A stretch of 64,000 nt of DNA from Thermoleophilia bacterium (lineage in GTDB: Bacteria > Actinomycetota > Thermoleophilia > Gaiellales > Gaiellaceae). The stretch is from NCBI GenBank assembly GCA_017882615.1, contig JADGPD010000005.1, positions 1 to 64,000 of the forward strand, written 5' to 3'. The position numbers were made by a program, and so were the translations under genes. Under the pieces are notes generated by a model, which saw nothing but the letters and a program-made list of their open reading frames with translations, was not told the origin of the DNA and did no database searches. Positions 10,067-18,783 of this stretch are shown here, in pieces. Numbering within the stretch: the first letter of the stretch is position 1; every line of letters begins with the position of its first letter.

Positions 10067-10906
10067 ATGGCTACTCGAGTCGCATATCCCGGGCGCGAAG
10101 GCGCACACAGCGCCGCGGCCTGCGATCGTCTCTTCCCCAACGATCCGGAGCTGGTGCCGCTTCCCAACTTCTCGGCTGTCGCCGACGCGGTGGCCGGCGG
10201 CGAGGTTGACTTCGGGGTCCTGCCGATCGAGAGCTCGCTCGCGGGCCCGGTGGCCGAGACGCACGATCTCCTCTACGACTCGCCGCTCTCGATCGTGGCC
10301 CAGACGGTGATCCCCATTCACCACTGCCTGGTTGGAGTCGCGAAGGTCCCGCTCGAGCAGATTCGCGTCGTCCACTCGCGCCCGATCGCATTCGACCAGT
10401 GTCGGCTGTTCCTGGCCTCTATTCCCTGGGCTACCGCGGTGGCCAACGCAACCACGGTCGGCGCTGCGCAGGAGATCGCCGCGAAGGGCGACCCAAGCGA
10501 GGTTGCGATTGCCAGTGAACGAGCCGCCCATTCGCTCGGTCTCGAAGTTCTCGCGCACGACGTCGGCGATCATCCCGAGGCCTTCACCCGCTTTGTCTCG
10601 CTGGCCACCTACACGCGCCTGGATTGCAACGGCGAGGACTGGCGCCTGGCCTTCTCGTTCGTCACCGATCACCGGCCGGGCGCCCTCTTCCGCGCGCTCG
10701 AGCCGTTCTATCGCCACGCGATCGATCTGGTCGAGCTCGTTTCCCGACCGATTCCGCACAAGCCCTGGCGCTACCGCTTCGACGCGGTGCTGGCCGGCTT
10801 CCCGCTCGATCCATTGGTAAGCGAGACGCTCGACGAGATGTGCACGCTTACGCGCGAGCTGCGAGTGTTCGGCTCGTATCCGGCACACGACGGCGCGGTC
10901 GAGTGA
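10067..10906 (+). CDS. pheA: Prephenate dehydratase
   Basis: MATRVAYPGREGAHSAAA, VDFGVLPIESSLAGPVAETHDLL; ACT-like C-terminus SFVTDHRPGALFRALEPF. Confidence 0.92.
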   Translation: MATRVAYPGREGAHSAAACDRLFPNDPELVPLPNFSAVADAVAGGEVDFGVLPIESSLAGPVAETHDLLYDSPLSIVAQTVIPIHHCLVGVAKVPLEQIRVVHSRPIAFDQCRLFLASIPWATAVANATTVGAAQEIAAKGDPSEVAIASERAAHSLGLEVLAHDVGDHPEAFTRFVSLATYTRLDCNGEDWRLAFSFVTDHRPGALFRALEPFYRHAIDLVELVSRPIPHKPWRYRFDAVLAGFPLDPLVSETLDEMCTLTRELRVFGSYPAHDGAVE

Positions 10907-10939
10907 CCGCCTAGCCGACCAGGCGCGTGCGCTCGGCGC

Positions 10940-11470
10940 CTACGTCGAGGGCCGGCGGGAGGCGATCTCGCCCCAGAAGTCGATGAAGGCGCGCTCGAAG
11001 GCGAGGCCCGCCTGCAACGTAGCGCGCGCGGAAACCGCCTCTTCCGGAACTCGGCGATCCAGCTCCTCGTAGGTAGAGAGCTTGTCGCGGTGCGACCGCT
11101 CCTGCGCTCGCGCGAGGGCGATGACGCTCTCGCTGTCGAGCCTGTCGCTGAAGAACAGCTTCAAGAGCCCGATGTCTCGTATCTGCGGCTCGTCGGAAGT
11201 TGGTTCGCGTAACCAAGCTTCGAGCGCTTCCCGGCCAGCCATGGTTATCGAGTAGACGCGGCGGCGGCGGCCCCGCTGCTCCTGTTCCTCGTCGAGCAGT
11301 CCCAGCCCGGCGAGCCGCGCGGGCTCCGCGTAGAGCTGCGAGTGCGGGAACTCCCAGAAATGGCCGACGGACTCGGCGACCCTAAGTTTCAGGTCGTAGG
11401 GCGTCGCCGGACTGTGCGCGATCCAGCCGAGCACGAGGTAGGAAACCGGAGTGAGGGTCGCTCTTGACAT
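10940..11470 (-). CDS. PadR-family transcriptional regulator
   Basis: SYLVLGWIAHSPATPYDLKLRVAESVGHFWEFPHSQLYAEPARLAGLGLL; divergent from ABC genes. Confidence 0.85.
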   Translation of the reverse strand: MSRATLTPVSYLVLGWIAHSPATPYDLKLRVAESVGHFWEFPHSQLYAEPARLAGLGLLDEEQEQRGRRRRVYSITMAGREALEAWLREPTSDEPQIRDIGLLKLFFSDRLDSESVIALARAQERSHRDKLSTYEELDRRVPEEAVSARATLQAGLAFERAFIDFWGEIASRRPST

Positions 11471-11480
11471 CGTGGGGATT

Positions 11481-11531
11481 TTATCGTATCTTCCGCACCA
11501 TCGTTAACCGATGATCCGTATCGGATGATAA
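11481..11531. promoter_or_regulatory. Dyad-rich operator candidate between padR-like and ABC genes
   Basis: ATCCG-TAT-CGGAT (11514-11526) plus ATCGTTAACCGAT near-palindrome; outer TTATC/GATAA. Confidence 0.45.
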
Positions 11532-11579
11532 GCGAAAGGCCGACCGATTTCAATACAGCCCGTACTCCGTTGCGAGGGT

Positions 11580-12491
11580 TTGCGTAAGCGCTTCGGCGAG
11601 ATCGAGGCCGTTCGCGGCGTCAACTTCGAGATCGCGCCGGGCGAGAGCTACGGACTGCTCGGCCCGAACGGCGCCGGAAAGACGACGACCATCTCAATCG
11701 TCGCGGGGCTGCTCGAGGCGGACGCGGGCGAGGCGCTGGTAGAGGGGAAGCTCTTGACTACTAAGAGCGTCGCCGCAAAGAGCGCGATCGGCTTCGTCCC
11801 ACAGGATCTGGCTATCTACCCCGATCTGACGGCGCGCGAGAACCTTTCCTTCTTCGCGCGGCTCTACGGGATAAGCGGCAAGCAAAACCGCAGCCGCGTT
11901 GGCGAGGTGCTGAAGATCATCGGGCTCGAGGAGCGCGCCGGCGACCAGGCCAAGACCTACTCCGGCGGGATGAAGCGCCGTCTGAACATCGGCATCGGCC
12001 TCTTGCACTCGCCCAGCCTGCTGATTCTCGACGAGCCCACCGTGGGCGTCGATCCGCAGAGCAGGAACGCCATTCTCGAGTCGGTCGAGCAGCTCGGCGA
12101 GCAGGGCATGGCCGTGCTCTACACGACCCACTACATGGAAGAGGCCGAGCGGCTCTGCGACCGGGTCGGGATCATCGACCGCGGCGAGCTGAAGGCCGAA
12201 GGGACGCGCGCCGAGCTGGTCGCGCTCTTGGGCGAATACGACAAGGTGCATCTCACAGGCAGCGGCGCGCTCGAGGCGGCCGCGGTGGCTTGCGCGCGCA
12301 TCGGCGCGGTTCACGCCGCCTCGTCCGGGGACGGCTCGCTCGAGCTTCTGGTCGAGGGTGCAAGCGCCGTACTGCCCGAGATCCTCACTACGGCGGGCGG
12401 CGCGGGCGTATCCGTGCACGGCGTCGAAGTCGAGGAGCCCAACCTCGAAGCCGTCTTCTTGCACCTGACCGGCCGGGCGCTGCGCGACTGA
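11580..12491 (+). CDS. ABC transporter ATP-binding protein (start probably slightly upstream of the TTG)
   Basis: GLLGPNGAGKTTTIS, YSGGMKRRLNIGIGLLHSPSLLILDEPTVGVDPQ. Confidence 0.92.
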   Translation: MRKRFGEIEAVRGVNFEIAPGESYGLLGPNGAGKTTTISIVAGLLEADAGEALVEGKLLTTKSVAAKSAIGFVPQDLAIYPDLTARENLSFFARLYGISGKQNRSRVGEVLKIIGLEERAGDQAKTYSGGMKRRLNIGIGLLHSPSLLILDEPTVGVDPQSRNAILESVEQLGEQGMAVLYTTHYMEEAERLCDRVGIIDRGELKAEGTRAELVALLGEYDKVHLTGSGALEAAAVACARIGAVHAASSGDGSLELLVEGASAVLPEILTTAGGAGVSVHGVEVEEPNLEAVFLHLTGRALRD

Positions 12492-12507
12492 TGCGTGAAT
12501 CGGACCC

Positions 12508-13659
12508 GTGCGCACCGCATTCCTGATAACCGCCAAGGACTTGCGCCAGCGGCTGCGCGATCGCTCGGCCTTCCTGGTGGCGGTCATCGCCCCGCTTGCT
12601 CTCGCCGCGGCCCTCAGCGTCACGATCTCGGGCTTCTCGGCCGGAAGCAAGACCTACCAGATCGGTCTCGTGAGTCTCGATCAAGGGCCCGCCGCGAGTG
12701 GCTTTTCCAATGCCGCCAGGGGCGCACCCGTGGATCTGCGCCCCGCGGGAACCGAGGCCGCGGCGCGCGGGCAGGTGAAAAGCGGCAAGCTCGATGCGGC
12801 CATCGTTCTGCCACGGGGGTTGTCGGCCGTCTCGATGGGCGGCCCGCCCGTTCGTATTGACGTTATCGGCGACACCAGAAACTCGATCGGTGCGCTCGTG
12901 GCCCGCTCCATCGCCGACTCCTATGCCACCTATGTGCGCACGATCGCCGTTGCTTCTCGCGCGCTTCACGCCAATGGCGCCGCGACCGTCCGGATCGCCG
13001 GCGATGTTGCCTCGGCGAAGCCGCCGATCGCCGTCGGCGACACCTCGACCACTCGCAAAAACCTCGATCCAAAGACGTACTACGCCGCGGCCATGGCGGT
13101 CTTCTTCCTCTTCTTCGCCGTTCAGTTCGGGATCTCGAGCCTGCTCGACGAGCGCCGCGACGGCACGCTGGCTCGACTGTTGGCGGCACCGATCTCGCGC
13201 CGCTCGATTCTCGGCGGCAAGGTTCTGACCAGCCTCGCACTCGGGCTGACGAGCATGACCGTGCTCGCAATCACGACTCGTCTCGCGCTGGGAGCTCACT
13301 GGGGCAACCCGATCGGGGTCGCCGTGCTCATCGTCTGCGCCGTTCTGGCCGCGATCGCGGTGACTGCGTTTGTGACCACGCTTGCCAAGACTCACGAGCA
13401 GGCCAATGCATGGCTCTCGATCGTCAGCGTCGTGCTCGGCATGTTGGGCGGGTCATTCTTCCCGGTGGCTCAGGCGGGCGGATTGTTGGCGACACTCAGC
13501 AAGGGAACGCCGCACGCCTGGTTCCTGAGCGGGCTTCAGGATCTCTCCAGCGGTGGAGGGCTGAGCGTGATCGTCGAGCCTTCGCTCGTCCTGCTTGGGA
13601 TTGCCGTCGTCTGCGGCGCCGCGGCGCTGGTGCGCGTGAGGAAGTTGATCGAGCCGTGA
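12508..13659 (+). CDS. ABC-2 type transporter permease
   Basis: N-terminal TM plus large extracellular segment, multi-TM C-terminus; DERRDGTLARLLAAPISRRSILGGKV. Confidence 0.88.
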   Translation: MRTAFLITAKDLRQRLRDRSAFLVAVIAPLALAAALSVTISGFSAGSKTYQIGLVSLDQGPAASGFSNAARGAPVDLRPAGTEAAARGQVKSGKLDAAIVLPRGLSAVSMGGPPVRIDVIGDTRNSIGALVARSIADSYATYVRTIAVASRALHANGAATVRIAGDVASAKPPIAVGDTSTTRKNLDPKTYYAAAMAVFFLFFAVQFGISSLLDERRDGTLARLLAAPISRRSILGGKVLTSLALGLTSMTVLAITTRLALGAHWGNPIGVAVLIVCAVLAAIAVTAFVTTLAKTHEQANAWLSIVSVVLGMLGGSFFPVAQAGGLLATLSKGTPHAWFLSGLQDLSSGGGLSVIVEPSLVLLGIAVVCGAAALVRVRKLIEP

Positions 13660-14810
13660 AGGTGCTGGCGATAGTTCGAACCGAGCTGACGCGGACCTTC
13701 CGCTGGCGCGCCAACATCTTCTTCCTGCTGATCATGCCGATGGGCCTGATCCTGCTGCTGGGCGCCGCCTTCGGGAACTCGAGCGCACTGGTCGGCGTCG
13801 TCAAGCAGGAGAACGGGCCGCTCGCCGGACAGCTCGTCAAGACCCTCGGCGCTCAGCCAGGTCTCGACACCAGGAGCTACGGCAGCGAGGGCAGTCTCGC
13901 GAAGGCGGTCGAGCGCGGCTACGTCTCGGGCGGGCTGGTGATCGCGCCCAACTACGACCAGCGCTTGCGGAGCGGCAAGACGGCCGGGTTGCGCTTCTTC
14001 GCGCGTCCCGATTCGCTCGCGCCTCAGATTCGAGTTGCGGTCGAATCCGCCGTCTCCGCGCAGGGAAGCACGCTCCTCGCCGCACGGATCGTCCGCGCCG
14101 AGAGCGGCACGACACTGGGAAGCGCTCTCGGGCGGGTGAGGGCGGTCAAAGGCGCTTCTCCGGTCGACGTCCGGCTACTCGCCGCCGGAGGAGGAAAGTA
14201 TCCGCAGTCGGGCGGTCAGTTTCAGCAGAGCGCGAGCACGCAGTTGCTCCTGTTCGTGTTCTTGTCGGCGCTGACGGGCTCGGTCTGGCTGATCGAGACG
14301 CGCCGGCTCGGAGTCGCGCGAAGGATGCTTTCCACACCGAGCTCCGCACGCGAGATCCTGCTCGGGATCGTGCTCGGTCGCTGGATCATCACGCTCCTCC
14401 AGTCGCTGGTGATCGTGCTCTTCTCCTGGTTGATCTTCTCGGTCAATTGGGGCAATCCGCTCGGAACGAGCGCGGTCATCCTCGCTTTTAGCCTGGTTGC
14501 GGTGGGGGCGGGAGTGCTGATCGGAACACTGTTCGGAAGCGAGCAGCAAGCCGCCCCGACCGGGATGATCGTCGGGCTCGTCTTCGCCGCCATCGGCGGC
14601 TCGATGGCCCCGCTCGAGACCTTCCCCGCGACGATGCGCAAGATCGCGCACATCACTCCGCACGCCTGGGCAAACGACGCTTTCAATCACCTGCTCGTGA
14701 ACGGCAGCGGTCTCTCGAGCGTATGGCTCGACGTGGGCGTGCTCTGCGCCTACGCGGCCGTCTTGCTGACACTCGCCACCTGGCGGCTCCGGCGCGTCCT
14801 CACGACCTGA
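13656..14810 (+). CDS. ABC-2 type transporter permease
   Basis: GTG start overlaps preceding stop; ETRRLGVARRMLSTPSSAREILLGIVLGRW. Confidence 0.87.
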   Translation: MKVLAIVRTELTRTFRWRANIFFLLIMPMGLILLLGAAFGNSSALVGVVKQENGPLAGQLVKTLGAQPGLDTRSYGSEGSLAKAVERGYVSGGLVIAPNYDQRLRSGKTAGLRFFARPDSLAPQIRVAVESAVSAQGSTLLAARIVRAESGTTLGSALGRVRAVKGASPVDVRLLAAGGGKYPQSGGQFQQSASTQLLLFVFLSALTGSVWLIETRRLGVARRMLSTPSSAREILLGIVLGRWIITLLQSLVIVLFSWLIFSVNWGNPLGTSAVILAFSLVAVGAGVLIGTLFGSEQQAAPTGMIVGLVFAAIGGSMAPLETFPATMRKIAHITPHAWANDAFNHLLVNGSGLSSVWLDVGVLCAYAAVLLTLATWRLRRVLTT

Positions 14811-14843
14811 CCGACCGCTCTGCTCGCGCCTGTCGCTAGCCTG

Positions 14844-16091
14844 GTGCGGCGCACTCACTTCCCTGAGGAGTTCTTCTTGAGGCAGTCGATCGAAAACGAA
14901 GCCGTTCAGCGCCGTTTGCGCGCGGCGCGGATCGCGGTCGCCTACATCTTCTTCGCCAACGGGGCGCTCGCCGGCAACTGGGTGACGCGCATACCGGCGC
15001 TGATGGACAAGCTCGACCTGTCGGTCTTCTCCCTCTCGTTCGCATTTTTCGGTGCGCCTCTGGGGGCGATCGTGGCGATGCCATTCGCCGGGCGAATCGT
15101 GACTCGTGTTGGAAGCCGCCGCACGACGCGCATCGCATTCCTGTTTTTCTGCGCCTCTATAGCGCCGATCGCCTTTGCGCCCAACGTCGTCGTTCTGGGC
15201 TTGATCATCTTCGTCCTCGGCGTGGTCAGCGCCTTCGTGGATGTCGCCATGAACGCGCACGGCTTGTTGATCGAGCGCCACTACGGACGCCCGATTCTCT
15301 CCTCCTTCCACGCCTGGTTCAGCTTCGGCGGGCTCGCTGGTGCGGGAACCGGTGCGCTGGCGGCCTGGGCAGCGCTCGATCTGCGTATTCACATTCCGCT
15401 CGCGACGGGTATCGCGCTGGCCGGCGGTCTGATCGCGGGCCGCTTCCTGCTTCGAGGCGGCGACGACGCCGCGCAGGAAGAGCGCCGTTTCTTCGTCAAG
15501 CCGCCGCGGCAACTGGTTGCGCTGGGCATTGTCGCCTTTATCAGCCTGCTCTCGGAGGGGGCGGCGGGCGACTGGAGCGCCGTCTACATCAACAAGCCGC
15601 TTCATTCCAGCCAAGCCATCGCCGCGCTTGGCTATTTCGCCTTCTCGCTGATGATGGTCGCCGGCCGTCTGAGCGGCGATCGCCTGACGATGCGCTTCGG
15701 GCCCGTCGCCTTGACACGCGGTGGCGGATTGCTCGCGGCAGGAAGCCTTACGATTGCTCTTCTGATCGGGCATCCGATCGCGGCCATCATCGGTTTCGCA
15801 GGTATGGGCGCCGGCCTCGCTGCGGTGGTTCCGACCGTCTTCCGGGCCGCCGGCTCGCGTAGTGACGTGCCGTCCGGAATGGGGCTGGCCTCGGTTTCGC
15901 TGATCGGGTATTTCGGCTTCTTGGTCGGGCCGCCGCTGATCGGCTCAACTGCGAAAGTGCTCGGGCTTCCGACTGCGCTGGGGATAGTCGCGCTGGTGAT
16001 GGCGCTGATCGGCGTGCTCGCCTCGAGCGCCGCTCCAGCCGGGGCGGCGGTTGGAGCGTCCGCTCCGGAGCCCCTTGTCGCAGAGGAGTAG
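14844..16091 (+). CDS. MFS transporter
   Basis: About 12 hydrophobic segments; NWVTRIPALMDKLDLSVFSLSFAFFGAPLGAI, AGRIVTRVGSRRTTR. Confidence 0.87.
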   Translation: MRRTHFPEEFFLRQSIENEAVQRRLRAARIAVAYIFFANGALAGNWVTRIPALMDKLDLSVFSLSFAFFGAPLGAIVAMPFAGRIVTRVGSRRTTRIAFLFFCASIAPIAFAPNVVVLGLIIFVLGVVSAFVDVAMNAHGLLIERHYGRPILSSFHAWFSFGGLAGAGTGALAAWAALDLRIHIPLATGIALAGGLIAGRFLLRGGDDAAQEERRFFVKPPRQLVALGIVAFISLLSEGAAGDWSAVYINKPLHSSQAIAALGYFAFSLMMVAGRLSGDRLTMRFGPVALTRGGGLLAAGSLTIALLIGHPIAAIIGFAGMGAGLAAVVPTVFRAAGSRSDVPSGMGLASVSLIGYFGFLVGPPLIGSTAKVLGLPTALGIVALVMALIGVLASSAAPAGAAVGASAPEPLVAEE

Positions 16092-16266
16092 AAAGCACTT
16101 CCGGTTCCGCTCGGCGCCGGCATCAAGGTACGCAGCCCGCCACCGAGCCACCCGCCCGCGGGGTCGTCCGAATTTAGCGTGATGGGCACGCAGAATAAGC
16201 ACCCAGGTATGCTGATTTCGCGCCGAATCAGGAACGGCGCGCCACCCGTTCTTCGCGCCTAGCCGC

Positions 16267-16737
16267 CTAGAAGCGATAGCTGTGTGCGCGACTGAGGAAG
16301 AAGCCGTGCCGGCTCAGGTTCGAGCACCTGAGCCCTGCCATCGATGACTTGCAGGTGAAACCACCGCGACGCCAGGTCTTTCCGTAGTTGAGCTGCGACG
16401 CGCTCTTGTTATAGACGGTGTCGCTGGAGCACGGGAACGTCGCCCTTCCCGTTACGTCGATGTCGGCGCTAATGCCGCGGACGCCTTCGACGCAGCGCCC
16501 GCCGGTTGGCTTCGGCTTGATGCCGCTCATGATGTCGCAGCGGACGTATTTCGCGTACGGCGAGCTCGAGACGACGTAGGCGCAGAAGACGTTGTTCGAG
16601 GGCATGCGGAACTGGATGATGGTGTCCTCGCCCGTCCGCGACTTGCTCGAGCTTGCCGTTGCCAGGGAGCCGAGCGCGAGCAGCGCGACAGCTCCGACTG
16701 CGATTGCTAGAAGAAAACGCCGCGACACAGTTGACAC
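16267..16737 (-). CDS. Secreted small protein, DUF6636-like
   Basis: Signal peptide SRRFLLAIAVGAVALLALGSLATA; FRMPSNNVFCAY...YVRCDI; Cys-rich. Confidence 0.6.
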   Translation of the reverse strand: MSTVSRRFLLAIAVGAVALLALGSLATASSSKSRTGEDTIIQFRMPSNNVFCAYVVSSSPYAKYVRCDIMSGIKPKPTGGRCVEGVRGISADIDVTGRATFPCSSDTVYNKSASQLNYGKTWRRGGFTCKSSMAGLRCSNLSRHGFFLSRAHSYRF

Positions 16738-16741
16738 CTTC

Positions 16742-17371
16742 TCAGGTCGCGCCGCCGATTTCAAGGGTCGGAAGCTGCGAGAAGGAAACGCCTCGAAGGT
16801 TCCGCTGCCGCATCTCCTCGAGGATCAACTCGAGCGCCTCGACCGTCGCGGCCCGTTCCGGGGCGCTACTCGAGTGAGAAGGTCGCCCGTCGTGCAGGTC
16901 GAGGATGGCTCCGGGCTGTAAGCGCTCGATCACGAATGCCGCTGTGCGCGCGGCAGGCCAGTGGTAGTCCTCGGGCGCTATCGAGCAACCGGCCTCGACC
17001 ATGCCGCTGCCGACGAGCGCCTGGCGCACCCGGTCGTCGGCTTCGAAATAGGGCGGCCGCCAGACACGCGCGACAGCGCCTGTTGCACGTTCGATTGCCA
17101 CCTGCGTCTCGCGCATCTCTCTTCTGATCTCGTCGTCGGAGAGTTGAGTGAGATGCGGGTGCGACCAGCTGTGGAGCCCAAGCTCGTGTCCCTCGGCGAG
17201 CGCGCGCTCGAGAGTGCTCTCGGCGCCGGCGATAGCGCCCCCGAGAATGAAGAAGGTCGCGCTGGCGCCGTGCTTGGCGAGCAGATCGAGGATCGGCGGC
17301 GTCGACTCGGATGGACCGTCGTCGAAGGTAAGCGCGAGAACGCCCCCGCCGGTACTCGGGTTGGAGCTCAT
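16742..17371 (-). CDS. Polysaccharide deacetylase (NodB-homology)
   Basis: MSSNPSTGGGVLALTFDDGPSESTPPILDLLAKHGASATFFILG; HELGLHSWSHPHLTQL. Confidence 0.9.
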   Translation of the reverse strand: MSSNPSTGGGVLALTFDDGPSESTPPILDLLAKHGASATFFILGGAIAGAESTLERALAEGHELGLHSWSHPHLTQLSDDEIRREMRETQVAIERATGAVARVWRPPYFEADDRVRQALVGSGMVEAGCSIAPEDYHWPAARTAAFVIERLQPGAILDLHDGRPSHSSSAPERAATVEALELILEEMRQRNLRGVSFSQLPTLEIGGAT

Positions 17372-17414
17372 CTCGCCAGCATAGGCGGGCGCGTCGGAAA
17401 GATGGACGGGACCG

Positions 17415-17573
17415 CTAGCGAACGACGTCGTAGCGAAGCCAGACGGCATCGTCGCGCGGTACCTCGACCCCGCGCAGGGCGAGTGAGACGACGTCACCGC
17501 TCGGCGCAGCCTCCGGGAGGTTGTAGATCGAGAGCGAGCTGGCCTCGCCGACAACAGGCGGATCGGCGTCCAT
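17415..17573 (-). CDS. Small hypothetical protein (52 aa)
   Basis: ATG start at 17573; divergent from LMW-PTP gene; MDADPPVVGEASSLSIYNLPEAAPSGDVVSLALRGVEVPRDDAVWLRYDVVR. Confidence 0.4.
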   Translation of the reverse strand: MDADPPVVGEASSLSIYNLPEAAPSGDVVSLALRGVEVPRDDAVWLRYDVVR

Positions 17574-17624
17574 ATGATGAACTGCATCCGGGCCGAGGGC
17601 CACGAGAAAGGAGAGCAGTCGACC

Positions 17625-18026
17625 GTGAACGTCCTTTTTGTATGTGTCGGCAATGCCGGTCGCTCGCCGATGGCCGAGGCCTTCTTCCGGCGCGGCGGCG
17701 AAGGAAGGTACGAGCTGCGCTCGGCCGGCACAAGGCCCGCGATCCGGACCGGCCCGAACGTAATCGCCGTGATGCACGAGCTGGGCATCGACCTCTCGCG
17801 GCACGAGCCCCGTCAGCTCGAGCGCGCCGACCTCGAGTGGGCCGATCTCGTAGTGAGAGTGGGCTGCGGCGACAGCTGCCCGGTCATTCCCGGCAGGCGC
17901 TACCTCGACTGGAACGTGCAGGACCCGAACGAGACCGATCCGGAGACGACTCGGCGCATTCGCGACGAGATTGCGCGCCGTGTCGCGGCGCTTCTGCACG
18001 AGCTCCAGGGAGGCAGCGCGGTCTGA
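17625..18026 (+). CDS. Low-molecular-weight phosphatase / arsenate reductase-like protein
   Basis: GTG start after AAAGGAGAG; MNVLFVCVGNAGRSPMAEAFF. Confidence 0.88.
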   Translation: MNVLFVCVGNAGRSPMAEAFFRRGGEGRYELRSAGTRPAIRTGPNVIAVMHELGIDLSRHEPRQLERADLEWADLVVRVGCGDSCPVIPGRRYLDWNVQDPNETDPETTRRIRDEIARRVAALLHELQGGSAV

Positions 18027-18083
18027 GCTCGTCCCAGTCGGCCGCGGATTGAGCGGCCGGCAGGTTGAAGAGCTGTTCGTGCG

Positions 18084-18584
18084 CTACGCGGCGCTCGAGA
18101 GATCGACGTGGCAATAACCGCCGGGGTTCTTCGCCAGATAGTCCTGGTGGTACTCCTCGGCGGGCCAGAACTCCTTCGCCGGCTCGATCGCGGTCGCGAC
18201 CGGCTTGCGGAAGCGGCCCGAGCGCTCCAACTCCGCCTTCGAGCGCTCGGCTTCCTCGCGCTGCTCTTCCGAATGCGTGAAGATCGCCGAACGGTACTGG
18301 CTGCCAACATCGTTTCCTTGGCGGTCGAGCTGGGTCGGGTCGTGGATCTTCCAGAAGTGGTAGAGGAGCCGGTCGAAGGAGACGACCTGCGCGTCGTACT
18401 CGACGAGCACCGACTCGGCGTGCCCGGTACGACCGGTGCAGACCTGCTCGTAGCTCGGATGTTCTGTCAGGCCTCCGCTGTAGCCGGAGGTCGCCCGAAT
18501 GACGCCTTTCACGCGCTTGAAATAGGCCTCGACGCCCCAGAAGCAGCCGGCGGCGAAGGTCACCTGCTCAGTTTTCTGATCCAC
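18084..18584 (-). CDS. msrA: Peptide-methionine (S)-S-oxide reductase
   Basis: VTFAAGCFWGVEAYFKRVKGV, GYSGG, YEQVCTGRTGHAESVLVEYD, YHQDYLAKNPGGYC. Confidence 0.95.
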   Translation of the reverse strand: MDQKTEQVTFAAGCFWGVEAYFKRVKGVIRATSGYSGGLTEHPSYEQVCTGRTGHAESVLVEYDAQVVSFDRLLYHFWKIHDPTQLDRQGNDVGSQYRSAIFTHSEEQREEAERSKAELERSGRFRKPVATAIEPAKEFWPAEEYHQDYLAKNPGGYCHVDLSSAA

Positions 18585-18783
18585 CTGTGCCTCCCCGATA
18601 TCCGAAGCGTCGTACGACAAAACCGTACGATTTCCATTCAATAGGGATAACGGCTCGGGGTCGAGCTCTGTTCCACACGCCACGACCACCGAGGTTGCGA
18701 GGTATTTACATGTTCGCTCTCCGTGCCGATTGTCAGAGTGCTCTCGATTGCCGTTCCCCCAGGCTGCTCGGAAGGAGACCAGG

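Noticed and set aside
9068-10888. 606-aa minus-strand ORF spanning hydrolase and pheA
   Set aside because: Out-of-frame/antisense composite over two well-supported genes; Arg-rich composition.
14175-15773. 532-aa minus-strand ORF
   Set aside because: Antisense to the ABC-2 permease and MFS genes; low-complexity Arg/Glu/Gln-rich shadow.
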